DNA from: Leptidea sinapis
Taxonomy: Eukaryota; Arthropoda; Insecta; Lepidoptera; Pieridae
NCBI RefSeq assembly: GCF_905404315.1
Contig: NC_066281.1
Span: forward strand, 11,312,001-11,376,000
DNA length: 64,000 nt
Direction of reading: 5' to 3'
Positions 20,766-33,584 of this stretch are shown here, piece by piece. The notes under the pieces were generated by a model that saw nothing but the letters and a program-made list of their open reading frames with translations, was not told the DNA's origin and did not search any database. The position numbers and the translations under genes were made by a program. The stretch's first letter is position 1. Each line of letters starts with the position of its first letter.

Positions 20766-22207
20766 GCGTAGTATTTACATCCTCTTTGCCTACCTTCCTT
20801 TCCATTGACTGTATAGAATGTATCTAGAGTAGAATCTACAACAACCAAATAGTTTCTTTTGTATCGTCCACGACATATTCGGACCTAACTATTGCTAGGA
20901 GTTCGCTCAAACGATAACAAAATGATCACAAAGTAAATATAAAAGAAAATAAAATAATATCAAAATAACTTTATTCGCTTATTCATCACATATCTATGCA
21001 AAATTCTATAATTCAAATGTTAGATAGGAATGCGAATTTAATCTATTGATAAAAAATAACCTACAGATAAGTTTGTGAACAATATCAAGTTCGTTTAACA
21101 GAATATCAAAACATACTAGCTCAGTCGCTACTTCGTCAGCACGGACTTCTTCAGTGAAATTTTTTTTTTAGGAAAAATAAAATATTTTTTCGAAAGAAAT
21201 CATAAGATCATCTTATAACGTGTGCACTATAGTAAAAATAATACAAAGAATACAATTGCAATATTTTTATTATGACGCGTTTAGCAAAATAATCACTATT
21301 TATCGTACAACTCTGAAAGTGCGGCGATATCACAGCATTTATCAATCTATCACAAATCACGTTTTTTGTGTAAAATAACCAAGCTTGTTTATCTAGTAAC
21401 CCTTAACATAAACCGCATAATGGCTAATGTAAGCACAAGTGGCTATAGCATCTCAAGTGGTCGCGCCGGGTTTGTCGCCAAAACAAGAAAACCAAGACGT
21501 TTCACCACTACCAGCTGAAAGACCTATTGTGGATTACTTTGCACTTGATTCGGTACAGCAATTACTCTTGATGAGTCGGGTAAAGTTACTATAAATGCAG
21601 AAGGATTATTAACACCACCTATCGAACTTCGACAGGTACAAATACCTTTCCAGGCAAGAAAGGCATAAAATAAATTTATTTTCTCAAAATTTATTCCTTT
21701 AGAATTCTTTTTGAAATAATTTCTAACACTACCACCGCCCGCTTCGGAACAAATGGCGCTCTGAGAGAGAGGAAGCTGCGCAAGAAACTCTCCCAGCATT
21801 CTTTACTGTAATACTGTCGTAGGCTCAAGTATTTGTTACATCAGCCCGATGGCGCGAACCACGGCCAAAAATGAAACCAGGCTTCAATCAAACTTGTCGA
21901 AGAAAAAAATAGCGGGAAAAATTTTTGACAAGTACCTCTTCAAGCAAAAAGTTGACAAAAAACATAAACAAGTTGCTAACCAAGAGAAAAGAGTAGTAAA
22001 GAACAACAACAACACAAGAATGCGAAGTCATCTGGAATGCAAGCGCATTAGACCAGCACGTTTCCCGGGCCATCAAAATAAAATACCGGTTTACAACATT
22101 CCCGCCTTGTTTTAAAAAATAAGATATAAAACTTTCTTCATTTTAAGCGAAATTAGATTCTTTAGTAAAAATAGGCAGCAGCTCCATAGGTACTTCACAA
22201 TATTTTT

Positions 22208-22355
22208 TTTATGGAAATGGAGGAAAATCCAGCGTACGGGCCACCTGGATTTAAGTGATCACCGCTGCCCACATTCTCTTGCAACGCCAGAGGAATCACA
22301 GAAGCGTCGTATAATGTCGTATCGTCCCGGAAACACCGCACAATTTTGTATCTAA
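22208..22355 (-). mobile_element. LINE-A copy A3 (3' terminal piece)
   Basis: The minus strand matches the last ~140 bp of LINE-A (CACCGCACAA...AGTGATCACCGC on the plus strand), with an internal deletion. Only the 3' tail is present. Confidence 0.8.
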
Positions 22356-22372
22356 ATAGGCGATACTAAAGA

Positions 22373-22413
22373 ATGCATGTTTTTTAGTACCTACTGTACT
22401 AAAAAACATGCAT
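22373..22413. repeat. Perfect 18-bp palindrome, 5-nt loop
   Basis: ATGCATGTTTTTTAGTAC at 22373-22390 and its exact complement at 22396-22413, around CTACT; directly beyond the LINE-A3 fragment. Confidence 0.9.
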
Positions 22414-23987
22414 GTACCAGCTTGGGTTTAAAAGTATTAAGTGGGTCTCGAAGGGGCCTTGTAATATTACCGTTGCAGAGAAATGTATGGGAAACACTGC
22501 TTTAGACAATTTTTGTTTTTGCTAATTGTTTATGGATAGGATGTCCTACCAGGATGTCATAGATAGATAAATACCAGATATAAAAACACTATCAGGTCAG
22601 TAACCTGCAACCTGTCAAAATCTCTGTTTCACTTGACTTTAAATCTGACATGCTGTGCTGAAAGTGGACTCGCTATATATAAATTTTGAACTGCTTATCG
22701 ATATTATACCTACTTGGTGGTAGATTAAAACGATATTTTAATTTTAAGAAATGATATTACGGTGACGTCAACTATTTTTTTTTTTGTTTTATTTATTAGG
22801 GTAAACAAACAGTGAAACATTAGATCTTACTAACTAAAGTACATTATGAGGTAATACTAAATGTGCCACCAGCAACGTTAACCACATATTAAAAAAAATT
22901 GAGAAAGGTAAACATTAGGTTAAAATTTTATAGATACAAAAAAAAGAGTGAAAATCGTATAACAAACTATAAGTAAATTGTAAACAATATATACCTAAGG
23001 TACATATTTGTTATGATTTCAATGCTTGTACTATTTGATTTTTAAACATTCCAACTGACGTGCACAAAATATCCATAGTGTTACAAATATTAAAACCATA
23101 GGTCTACTTTACTTTAATTCCATAGACAATGTTGGTTCTCTCTAAAGTTGCCTCCTGACAACTTAACCTCCTCTTTGTTCAGTAAGTTGTCAATCGGTTA
23201 CTATTCACTTACTAACGTCTATAACACAAACGATCAGCAAGCCAGTCGATCTACAACAGTCGCCTGGTATAGTTGCTTTCTAATACTATAAGAAATAAAG
23301 TGAAGTAACATGAGAAGTAATTGTAAATTCTAATAAAGCGCTTATTGTGAAGACGACGTTTTTGTTTTATTAGACGTAAAAATAGGTATGATTAAAATTT
23401 ACTTTATAAGCTTTGCCTGCGTTTGTACGACGTATAATGTGGTGGCAAAAAGTTGATGAGCTCTACGACAGCTGTTAGAACTTTGTACATAATCTTATTT
23501 GTAAGTGCGATACAATCCTATTCTAAGTAAGAACTAGTCGAAAACCCAGTTTATCGTGTACTAAACGGACAGACAGACAAAAGTTTGAAAGAACATAGAG
23601 TTATTGGTGTCAGTTAGTCACAAAACGTTTATTTAGAACAAAATTTCACATATTATAATTAAATTACATACAGGAGCTACAGAATTATATAGAAGTATAG
23701 ATATCTACAATATCATTGATTCGGAATGACATACTTAATTTACATTAATCCCATTTGAAGAACAGGGTCGTTGATTTCATTCAATTATTTTCATTATCTA
23801 GTAGGTATAATATGTAATACATACTATATACCTACCTATAATCCTTTACGTCTTTACACTGACAGAAAAGTAACAAAAAAGAAAGGGAGCGTGACTAAAG
23901 AAGGGTATGCAATAGAATACAAATCAGCGATTTTTTTAATTATTTTCTGTCTGTATGTTTGTTTTTTGTCAGGTACCGCACATATCA

Positions 23988-24273
23988 GGCTCCTTTGAAC
24001 AGGATGCCGGCTAGATTATATGTATCACAGCGGCGCCTATTTCTGCCGTAAAGCAGCAATGTATAAACATTACTGTGTTTCGGTCTGAAAGGCGCGTAGC
24101 TAGTGAAATTACTGGGCAAACGAGACTTAACATCATATGTCTCAAGGAGATGTGCGCAATTGTAGTGCCGCTCAGAATTTTTGGGTTTTTCAATAATCTT
24201 GAGCGGCACTTCATTGTAATGGGCATGGCGTATCAATTACCATCAGATGAACGTCCTGCTCGTCTCGTCACTT
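23988..24273 (-). repeat. Repeat B, copy B3
   Basis: Nearly full-length, inverted: GGATGCCGGCTAGATTAT at the left to CGTCCTGCTCGTCTCGT at the right, with the internal GAGCGGCACT hairpin. Confidence 0.88.
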
Positions 24274-24708
24274 AAAAAAAAGATATCAAATCTATCTAAC
24301 ATATTTTCATGTAGTTTTCACAAATAGAGTGAGTATAATTGCAAACAGAATTTGATTAGACTATTTTAGCGTATATAGTTATAATTTTAATTTAATGAAA
24401 AATTTAAATCTGTAAACAACATCTTAAATGCAGTCAAAATTGCTCATCAGAAGTTTTCCACGCAGGCAGTCACTGACAAAAACTAGTTCTAACAATTATA
24501 AGCACAGAGTAGGGACGGATTACGTATTTAATATTAATGAATTGAAAGCTCACTGAATGATTACACCATCCAATAAGTGTTGCTACTAAGGATCAAGGCC
24601 TAGAAAGTTATGAAATGGCAGATTTAAGAAAAGACAATAATTTACTTTTCTTTGAAATTGGGCCCTTAAGGTAGGCAACCTTGCGTATTTTTGCCGTATA
24701 TTCTCACA

Positions 24709-24834
24709 TATTCATAATGGTCCGCTAACTTTAAACAGCCGCTAAGGAGTGTTTTTTCTCATTCTGACTTAGGTCAATAGAAGAAGACAGAGTGAGAATT
24801 AGCAATGCTGTAAGTTAGCAGACTATTATGAATA
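24709..24834. mobile_element. Short MITE
   Basis: TATTCATAATGGTCCGCTAAC at 24709 and the inverted GTTAGCAGACTATTATGAATA at the right end, two mismatches; about 125 bp between, with AGTGTTTTTTCTCA inside. Non-coding. Confidence 0.75.
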
Positions 24835-25009
24835 AGGGGGTCATAGTTTACCAAATATTTGGTCAAAAAATGGCAGATGCTCGTATTGATGTTATTATTG
24901 GCGCTAATTTAATGCATTGTATCCATTGAATGCAATATATAACCGGCAGATAGCTATCATAGCTCCTTAACTGGAAAGAGGGAATGAAATTATGATAAGT
25001 TATGACGAT

Positions 25010-25630
25010 CTGTGTAGCCGAGTGGTAAGCGATCCTACCTACTAAGCTAGAGGTTCCGGGTTCGAATCCCGGTAGGTGCAAGCATTTATATGATAAATAT
25101 GGATGTTTGTTGCCGAGTCATGGATGTTTAAATGTATTTATGTATATTTATATGAATATATCTTATATCTTTTAACGAGCAATTCTTGTATATATATATA
25201 ATCTGAATCTCGGAAACGGCTCCAACGATTTTCATAAAATTAAGTATGCAGGGGATTTCGGGGGTGATAAATCGATCTAGCTAGGTTTCAATTTAAAAAA
25301 AATGGTTTTATCCATGTTTGAATGAGAAACAGCTACAATAACATTAGAATACAAAGGTAAATTTCGCCACTGTATACAAGACTATTATAGCTCAGATGGG
25401 ACATTGGGTGATCCGGAAAGCAGAAGACCCCGGTTCGAATCCAGATGTTCTATTAGTTTTTTTTTTTTGTTCAAGTTTTGTACATTCTTAAAAATCCGAG
25501 CAAGGCTCGGTCGTCCGGATATTGTATGTTTAAGTAAGTATATTGTATTAAATATATCATTGTCTTGTAACCAGGCTATATATGCTTAACTTGGGGCAAG
25601 ATAATTTGTGTAAAAAGTGTGACAATATTA
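25010..25630 (+). repeat. tRNA-derived SINE, copy T2, split by an insertion
   Basis: Head at 25010-25083 (GCCGAGTGGTAAGCGATCC; CCGGGTTCGAATCCCGG) and body to 25160. The sequence resumes at 25523 (TGTATGTTTAAGTAAG) and runs to the TTAACTTGGGGCAAGATAA tail. The 362 bp between is a separate element (next entry). Comparison with T1 and T3 reconstructs the empty site GAATATA|TGTATG. Confidence 0.85.
25161..25522 (+). mobile_element. Helitron-like non-autonomous insertion carrying a tRNA-like segment
   Basis: Inserted between A and T of the SINE. It begins TCTTATATCTTTTAACGAGC, has a 3' hairpin CCGAGCAAGGCTCGG about 12 nt from its end, and leaves no target duplication. These are rolling-circle traits, but the end reads GGATAT, not CTRR. 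The segment 25383-25447 (AGCTCAGATGGGACATT, CCCCGGTTCGAATCCAG) is a tRNA-like A/B-box pair, so a SINE may be embedded. Boundaries are uncertain by 1-3 bases because of shared AT bases. Confidence 0.65.
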
Positions 25631-25675
25631 TTATTAAAAAGAATTACGTTTATTGAGCTGCATAATAAGCTGACC

Positions 25676-26855
25676 CAGTGGTCGGCAAAGTGCGACTTCA
25701 GAGACACATGTGGCTCTTTGGTTCCTCAAGTGCGGCTCTGGTGCTACAGTAGCTTTGAACAACAGTTGCTGGATAAGAGCTTTCTGCAATGTCAGTCCTC
25801 TAGAATCGTGTAGACCATTATTCAAAAAGCACCGTCTGTTAACGCTTACTGATCTATATATATTAGAAATTTGTATGTTCATTAAAAAACATGGTGAACT
25901 TTTTAAACCAGCAAAGGACTATTCCATATTAGGATTAAGAGATCCAACTCGCCTTCTGATGCCATAATGTAGAACAGCGCATCATCAAAATAACGCAAAT
26001 GTTATGTGTATTAGGGTCTTTAACCACCTCCCAAAGAATATTAGAGAGATGCCTAAAACATTAATGCATAAAAAATTAAAATTATGGCTAATAGATAAAT
26101 GCTTTTATAGTTTAAAAGAATTCTTTAGCCAAAAATAATAGTATTAAATGTAATTTTTAAGAGGTACCTACAAACTAATGTTTATTTAATATTATATTAT
26201 AATTAAAACTATGTAATGTTTATTAGTGACGTATAAATATAAAAATTCCAATATTGACAATCAAATATTTGTATGCCGATATATTGGCGAATTGTGCTGT
26301 ACACCAATTAATTGTTAACAACTATGTTACCACGATTCATACAAATAAATCATTTCATTTCATTTCAAAAAACAAGGAGATATGGCACTTTAAATTCGAA
26401 CGTCTTTATGTTGAATAGGAAATATTGAAGACGAAAAAATGTGATCTTAGTTACAACACAAGTGTTCTGCTTTGAATGACTTGAAGAAGGAAGACATGAT
26501 CAATTTCAAAGCTTGGAATAGTATAACTGACTCTTACTATCAGCTGAAAAATTTTTGCTGTTCTTTCCCTTTTCGGTTCTACATGTATGTATATGCGAAC
26601 AATCTTTTTCAAGCATTAACATTATCAAGAGTTAACTGAGAAGTCGTCTTATTGATGAGAACTCGGAATCATGCTTACCTATCATTAAAAACAACAACAT
26701 ACAAAGCTACTCTCATACTTTCCAAGTAGATGCAAGCACATTACTACTTGTTTAGTGACAAAAAATTACCCAACAACAATGTTTTTATAATTGTTGTACT
26801 GTGAGGCCAAGAGCCAACTATGAGGCTCTTTGGCTAATAAGTTTGCCGACCACTT
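25676..26855 (+). mobile_element. hAT transposon, decayed, with nested LINE
   Basis: Terminal inverted repeats CAGTGGTCGGCAAA / TTTGCCGACCACT lie inside an 8-bp target duplication, AGCTGACC (25668-25675) and AGCTAACC (26856-26863), with one mismatch. About 26470-26720 retain a hAT C-terminal trace in broken frames (NDLKKEDMINFKAWNS, RTRNHAYLSLKTTTYK). The centre, 25815-26365, is a LINE insertion. Confidence 0.85.
25815..26370 (+). mobile_element. LINE C-terminal fragment nested in hAT
   Basis: Reads PLFKKHRLLTLTDLYILEIC, then KKHGELFKPAKDY and, after stops, IRVFNHLPKNIREMPKTLMH with KLWLIDKCFYSLKEFF: the conserved tail of many insect LINE polymerases. A long AT-rich 3' end finishes in CATTTCATTTCATTTC. 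Stops show it is dead. Confidence 0.75.
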
Positions 26856-27289
26856 AGCTAACCACATGAAACGTGACTCACATGTCAAATCCAGGAATTA
26901 CTAAACTATTTTGGGCAGGAGTCCCCTTTTTCAAAACGTCATACATACATCAGATCCACATAGCCAAATTACTAAATGCTTTACTTGCAGAGTTTTTCAT
27001 TTTGCACGATTTTGTGCGCTGTTATCGATTGTCGAGTTTTTGATAGTTCCTACAAAAAATATTAAAACATTGACTTTATAACAATTAAAAGTTAGTACAC
27101 GTATAAGGAAGTATGAGTTGTGTTAACTTATACTTTAATTAATAGGGGTCGGTTTTTAGACATCGTAGACCCCTTAAATCATTTTTTCGACCCACTGGTA
27201 GATAGTAGTCCCTAAATTCTGAACGATAACATAACGAAATAGAACATCTACAATACGATTTCAAATTTTAGTATTATTATTATTTATGA

Positions 27290-27555
27290 AAATAGGGGAC
27301 GAGACGAGCAGGACGTTCAGCTAATGGTAATTGATACGCCCTGCCCATTACAATGCAGTGTCGCTCAGGATACTTGAAAAACCTCAAAAATTCTAAGAGG
27401 CACTACAATTGCGCTCATCACCTTGAGACATAAGATGTTAAGTTTCATTTGCCCAGTAATTTCACTAGCTACGGCGCCCTTCAGACCGAAACACAATAAT
27501 GCTTACACATTATTGTTTCACGGCAGAAATAGGCGCCGATGTGGTACCCATAATT
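27290..27555 (+). repeat. Repeat B, copy B4
   Basis: GGGGACGAGACGAGCAGGAC to GCGCCGATGTGGTACCCATA; the last ~45 bp of the consensus are missing. Confidence 0.87.
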
Positions 27556-28184
27556 AGTAATAATAATCATCGTTTTATGTTTATATAAAGTAACTTACCA
27601 ATTCGTAAATCGTGTATTAAATTACTTCATTTACATTTGAACACAAAAACAAAACCCACAATTTATAATCCAAGTAAAAAGCATCACTTCACAAACTCTG
27701 TATTTATTTTCAGCGAAATATTTATCACACACACAAAGGCCGAATAATATAGAATAAACAACTAAGTGTCCGTTCTCTGGTTCAACTGAAGTGATCATAT
27801 CTATTCACTATTAGAATAATAATCATTATCAATTGATAACGTGTTTGTTTATCACCAATTAAAGGAGATTACTTGACGTGATTTTGCATTCGCTGGAAGT
27901 CCTTTTGAAATGCCTTATCGATGTTTTTGTTTAAAATTCAAGTTTAAAATGGACTTGAGATAAGATTAGCTATATTATGAATAATTATAACGAGACATTG
28001 GATCCGCAATGTCTTGGTATTTATAGCGTCATCACACTTATACTATCATCATCACGACTTATATTAACAGCACTGATCAGAACCTGCCTCAAGAGGTATC
28101 TGAAATTGAAACCTAGGTACCTATTTCAAATTATGTGCAGTACAATAAATAGAGGGAGTACAGAGAGTAGGAAATACCAGTGGG

Positions 28185-28432
28185 AGCTCCTTTGCACAGG
28201 ATGCCGGCTAGATTATGGGTACCACAACGGCGCCTATTTCTGCCTTGCCTCAATGTGTAAACATTACTGTGTGAGACTTAACATCTTATGTCTCAATGGG
28301 ACGAGCGTAATTGTAGAGCCGCTCAGAATTTTTGGGTTTTTCAAGAATCCTGAGCGTCACTGCATTGTAATGGGCAGGGCGTATCAATTACCATCAGCTG
28401 AACGTCCTGCTCGTCTCGTCCCTTATTTTCAT
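28185..28432 (-). repeat. Repeat B, copy B5 (internal deletion)
   Basis: Inverted copy. The stretch between TTACTGTGT and GAGACTTAACATC lacks the ~45-bp GGCGCCGTAGCTAGTGAAAT region found in other copies. Confidence 0.85.
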
Positions 28433-31400
28433 AAATAAAAATAGTAGCGTCTTATATTGTCCAAAAATTATGTGGAAATTGGAATTGTATATTTTATGTC
28501 TAATGACAAAATTTAATTCTTGATTAGGATCGGAAAAGGATAAAAGAATTTATTTAATTTTCCAATGCCAAATTACCTCCTTAAAATATCTTCACATGTT
28601 TTTATTCACTCGATAATTCAGAAATAAAAAAAAATCAAAATTAGTTTGTTTATTTTATGGGTTCAGTCCAGTTAATTACAATAGTAATAATTAAATATGT
28701 TTAAATAAAAAACCGTATGAAACACACAATGTTATGTAGTTTATTACATACAAATTGGCTTATAAATAAAACTAGTGCACATAATATAAATATGTAGTTG
28801 CTTAACAATAATGCAATACTACCCGCAAATAAATATATGTATAATAATTACGGGATGAAATTTGAACTATGGCCGATACTTATTAGATAGAATATTAATT
28901 AATTATAAAATGCTGCCTGGTATTGTATTGTTAAGGCATTATAAACAATGCCATAATTAAATAACACTTCTTGAAATCAAACAATAAAATAATGAGATTC
29001 GAGCGTTGTTCAATGATCACATAAAATTCGAAACAAAACCGAAGAAATGAAACTATTGTCCTTTTCAGGGGCGTAGCTACCGCCGTATCAATCATTCGGG
29101 GCCTCCGGGCCACGGGGGCCCCCGACGTGCGTAAGAAAAATTAATAAAAACTTGCTGCTTGCCGAAAATGAGGCAAGGAAAGTGTATATTTAATTTGAAT
29201 TGATAGTAAAAATTGTGGAAAATAAATATTTCTTTTAATTTTATGCAAACATTTTATTTCTTTTGTGAGAAATCTTCACCCTTCAAAAGGGAACCTAATT
29301 AAATTATTGTACGGGGCCCCGCCAAGGCACGCTACGCCACCGATCCTTTCTTTATAATACCCTCCCGATAAGATGGGGACTGGCCGCCATCTTAGTGACG
29401 TGAAAATGACGTAAAGTTAAGGCCAAGTATACTTCAAAAATCACCAATCAATACTACGCTTCGCAAAAGTGACTTCACGGATGCTTAAATAAAAAGGCAA
29501 GATTCCTTACCGTTCCAATGGGGGAATAGTATATTACGCACCTAGGGAGAAAAGTTGGTCATTCTCATCCGCGGAATATTGACATGACAATCGCGGGTGG
29601 CAATGTCCCACGTATCTCACGTGGTGCGTATACGATTTTTTTCCCATCTGGATGAAAGGCTCGCTTTCATTCCCTGGTACGAGGGATAAAAGCCATCTTG
29701 CCTGGAGAGAATCGGCCACTTTTGTCCCCCGTACCAAGGCATCAAGGTGGGAAAACATATAATATTATCTATTTATTTTAATTACTGTTTATATTGGATC
29801 TATCTGTTTCTCATCATCTGGCACTCACATCGAAAATTTGATTTTTTGGAAAACTTTAGATACCTAATATGTTCTCTTGAAAATGTTATCTAAAGTTGTT
29901 CTTATATTTTTAAATCCCTTCATAGTAAATTTTATCCAAGTCGTTAGATCCTAGATACGCAAAATATACACACAATAAGTAACTACATGAGTTGCTCATT
30001 TAAATATTTAGGATACATATAAAAAAAACTACCAGTGAAAAAGATAACAATTATTTAAATAATGCGAACGAATACGCGACGCAAATACATATTTCTTTTA
30101 ATATCGCACATAAACATACATTATTATATTTGATATTACCCGCACGAATAAAGAAGCAATCTAAAATGGCAAATTATCACGCTATCTCGTACAGCGCACA
30201 AAAATATTCATCAGGATCAGCATTCACGGTGTCACGATGCGCTCCATCAGATTCAATTATTTCGATTACAATTATCAACGTGTTCATAACCAAACCATAA
30301 AAAGCTTTCTTGTGTGTGTGATGAGTATCGTAAGACGGAGAGGTCCAGCCTGGTTTTAGTAGTTCGTAACGTGAAAAAAAGCGACTGTTCCTCATTGTTC
30401 TATCACAAGTCAACTTGCAGAGCAGACACACAAAAATACGTACACCAATCAAGAAGAGATTAGGACTAATTAATGCCCGTGTTCCATTCAACAATTTTAT
30501 AATAACGTTAGAGAAATCATGCATCAATATATGATGTGCGTAAAGAAGACCCGCTTTAAATAAAGTAGGTACTCGCTAATGCTAAAAACTATTTAAAAAT
30601 CAAAGGGAGCAACAACCAACAAATGGGTTCAAGTCCAAAAATGCCTTCAAAACAGATTTCTTCTAATACAAAGACACAACATTAAGACGTTAAGAGCACG
30701 TTATGACATTGAGAGACATCGAATGCGAGCTAATAATACACTAGGAGTAGACAAAAAGCCCTTAGAGTTTATGACCGAATCATAGATCCATGCAAACTAT
30801 ACGGTCAGCGAGTCAAAAGTCCAAAATCGACAGTCCCGAACAAAGATGGGTGATGGATATCACATCATACCACTCTCTTCTCACTTCTACTTCAACCCCA
30901 TTGAAAACATCTTCTGAAAAAACATCGTGTAGCTGTCAAAAATGTGTACCAATATGAGAGCAAAACAGAGGGACTGACTAAGGCAGCGATGGCCTCGATA
31001 ACGCCCGATGATTGGAAGAAGTAAGTTAATCATATCAAAAAAGTCGAGCAAAAATACTGGTCCCGCTAAGTGACTCACGAAAATCAAATAGAGTACTTTG
31101 TAATTCAAGGGAGTTCTGACGTGTGACAGTGACGACCATGATGACAGTAAATCTGCCTGAAGATGACATATGCGAAGGGACAAATGAGTGTGGTAAGGGC
31201 GAACTTTTTCTACTGGTTTTTTGTAATATCTACTCAATGAAAGGTATATAATATTTTTAACATTCACTTGAACTTTTTGCTGACGCTACTATAAGTACCG
31301 GCCGCCATTAAATTTTATTTCTTTATCCGCGCAGCTTATATACCTACGACACACGATTCACAATCCTCTTATGCTTGAATTAGTTTAAATTTAACTACTA

Positions 31401-31665
31401 CAGCTACATTGAACGAATACACACACTGACGCACATAAATAAAAAAAAAGAAATGATTATGTATTAAGAACATTGACATAAATGCAGATGGAATCATTAA
31501 TCTCACTCTATACAAATAATTCAATAATACTTTTATTAAAATCAGCGAATAATCAATACAAAATTATCTTTAGAGAAATAGATATAGGAATCTAATACTC
31601 TCCACGCGAGATATTGTGAAATAAAATGACAAACACAAGCACAAAGAATATGTTCCATTCTTAAA

Positions 31666-33584
31666 CTAATTTTGGGGTTCATTCATATTCTGACTCATAC
31701 TGTAATCTTGAGTTTTACAAAAGTCGATAGGATCGTTCATACTAGCATAGTTGGCCAAATTGACTTGGCCCATGCTTTCTGCCATACTTGCACTTGTATA
31801 TGGGTGGGTCGATGGTGGCAACAACTGTTTATCATCTTCCGTGTGCTTTCTCATTTGACTATAATCAGACGCGAAATCTGGCAGAGTGGTTTTTTTTGTA
31901 AGCTCGAGCATTTGACTTAGATACGAATCGGCACTCGTTCTTGACATATTGTAGTCCACTGGCGCAGTGTCAGAACTCATCGATTTTGCGGTGACTTTTG
32001 ACGATGAACTATCACTTTGCTTTTTATGATCCAATAAAGTATTACTATCTTTTCCTTTATTCACAGAACCAAAGTCAGGGGGTAAGTAAAGATCTTTATT
32101 GCCTTTCAATAAGTCGTGTGGGGATTTCATAAGGGGATTTTGATCAAGCCCCACTTTGGTAGATATAGGACTGCTACTTGAGAGTGGTTTGAGCAAAGAT
32201 TCTTGCATTTTTAATAAAGATGGCGACAAAAACATATTATTCGCAGCTAAGGTGGATTTAGACATTGGATCGGGTATTCCTAAAATACCAGCGCTCGAAT
32301 ATTTACTGGCAGATAATAAAGCATTTGCAATGTCAGCAGAACTCATCATTAAATTAGAAGCAACACTAGCTGGAATGGGAGTAGCCGATGATGTACAAGT
32401 TGTTGAAGTGCTTGTGGATGTCTTTTCATAACCCATGCCACTTGAGATATTTTGTAATGATGCCGCGTATGACGGAAGATCTGGCAATTTACTGCTTGAT
32501 AGACCTGATGACAATCCTGGCGTTAAACTTGTCAACATGCTATTCGCTGCAGCTAAACTGTCCAAGCTACTGCTGCCTAGAGACATCGGTATATTTGATG
32601 AGCCTAATCCAAGCGCCATATTCGTCAACATGTCTAAGCCGGTATGATATGTTGGAGGTAGAGGAGTTGATGACTTTGATGGTTTAGAAGCTGTTGGAAT
32701 AGGAATATTCAGTGGCGATTCAAATTTATGCGGCGAGCCAATACCAGAGGATACATTAATTGGCGGTACACCTGCGGGCCGGCTGACCATTTGTTGCAGA
32801 GTACTAACAGAAGGAAAATTGGGTACCGAAGTTGACTGACTGGATTTGGATACGGGAATCGCCTGTGGCACAGCCAACAGAGCATCCAGATCCATTTTTT
32901 CATCACTTTCAGAGGAACATCCTAATTCATCTCTTATAAATTGCCACAATAATCCATCACTTTGCTCACGTGGAAATTTAGGTGTTAGTGTAGATTTCAG
33001 CTTATCCAAGTAGGTTATATCAGACTTGAACATTTCCTTGAAATTTACCGAAGTCTCATCAGCATAAGTGGCATAGTATTTTATGCTTTTCTTTATGACT
33101 TCCATTGCATGAGTTGATAGGTGGCTATCATGTACCACATTATGTTGTAACAACAAGGGTCTAGGATATTCCGTTGGTCTCTGCTCTGAAGGTGGCACTA
33201 CCCAGAAGAATGTTAAAGATGATTCCATCACTGGACTTTCTGGGTTGTATGGAGCTAGAAAATCAAGAAAATGTGTTAGATAGTTGCGGGATTCTACAAA
33301 TACTTTAACTGACAAATCTAACAAACATAACTTACAACAAATAACACCAATGCATGGCGTATATGACATTTCTGATGGTCCTCTCATTTTAATCTGGTAG
33401 TTTAATTGACTATCACAATCCCTCAAACTTGGCATAGCTGGATTCATTGGATGAGAATGATACCATCCTAATAGTGTGAGGCCAAGTTTCTCAATCGATG
33501 TCTGAATTTCGTATTCCACCAAAACGCGTGGCCTCTTGTCATGTTTACTAATCAAACAGGGAAAAGTGTGAGTTATTACCATAT
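31666..33584 (-). CDS. MPN-domain gene exon 6 (JAMM motif and C-terminus)
   Basis: Begins NMVITHTFPCLISKHDKRPR and contains GWYHSHPMNPAMPSLRDCD. After about residue 490 the sequence is Ser/Thr/Pro-rich without domains, ending MSQNMNEPQN and a stop at 31666. One continuous 639-codon frame. Confidence 0.95.

Larger units (their letters stand above)
20179..31665. other. Gene-poor intergenic region between CHS2 and the MPN-domain gene
   Basis: About 11.5 kb with no convincing host exon. It holds the upstream side of CHS2, repeat copies B3-B5, LINE-A3, SINE T2 with an insertion, a hAT element and two MITEs. Open frames at 21849-22115 (lysine-rich), 29534-29758 and 30177-30527 show no recognisable domain. 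Stretches 22760-23980, 28440-29050, 29800-30170 and 30540-31660 are AT-rich, and I see nothing definite in them. Confidence 0.6.

Noticed and set aside
21849..22115. Lysine-rich 88-codon frame as a gene
   Set aside because: Low-complexity basic composition (KKK, NNNN), next to repeat tails, no domain or splice evidence.
29534..29758. 74-codon minus-strand frame as a gene
   Set aside because: No recognisable motif, neighbours are repeat-like GC-rich sequence with inverted GGCGTAGC pieces; cannot be supported.
30177..30527. 116-codon minus-strand frame as a gene
   Set aside because: Starts with ATG and is the longest unexplained intergenic frame, but shows no domain, no conserved motif and no neighbouring exons.
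30887..31267. 126-codon minus-strand frame downstream of the MPN-domain gene
   Set aside because: Composition resembles translated AT-rich non-coding sequence; no motif, and a gene ending so close to the MPN-domain gene 3' end has no other support.
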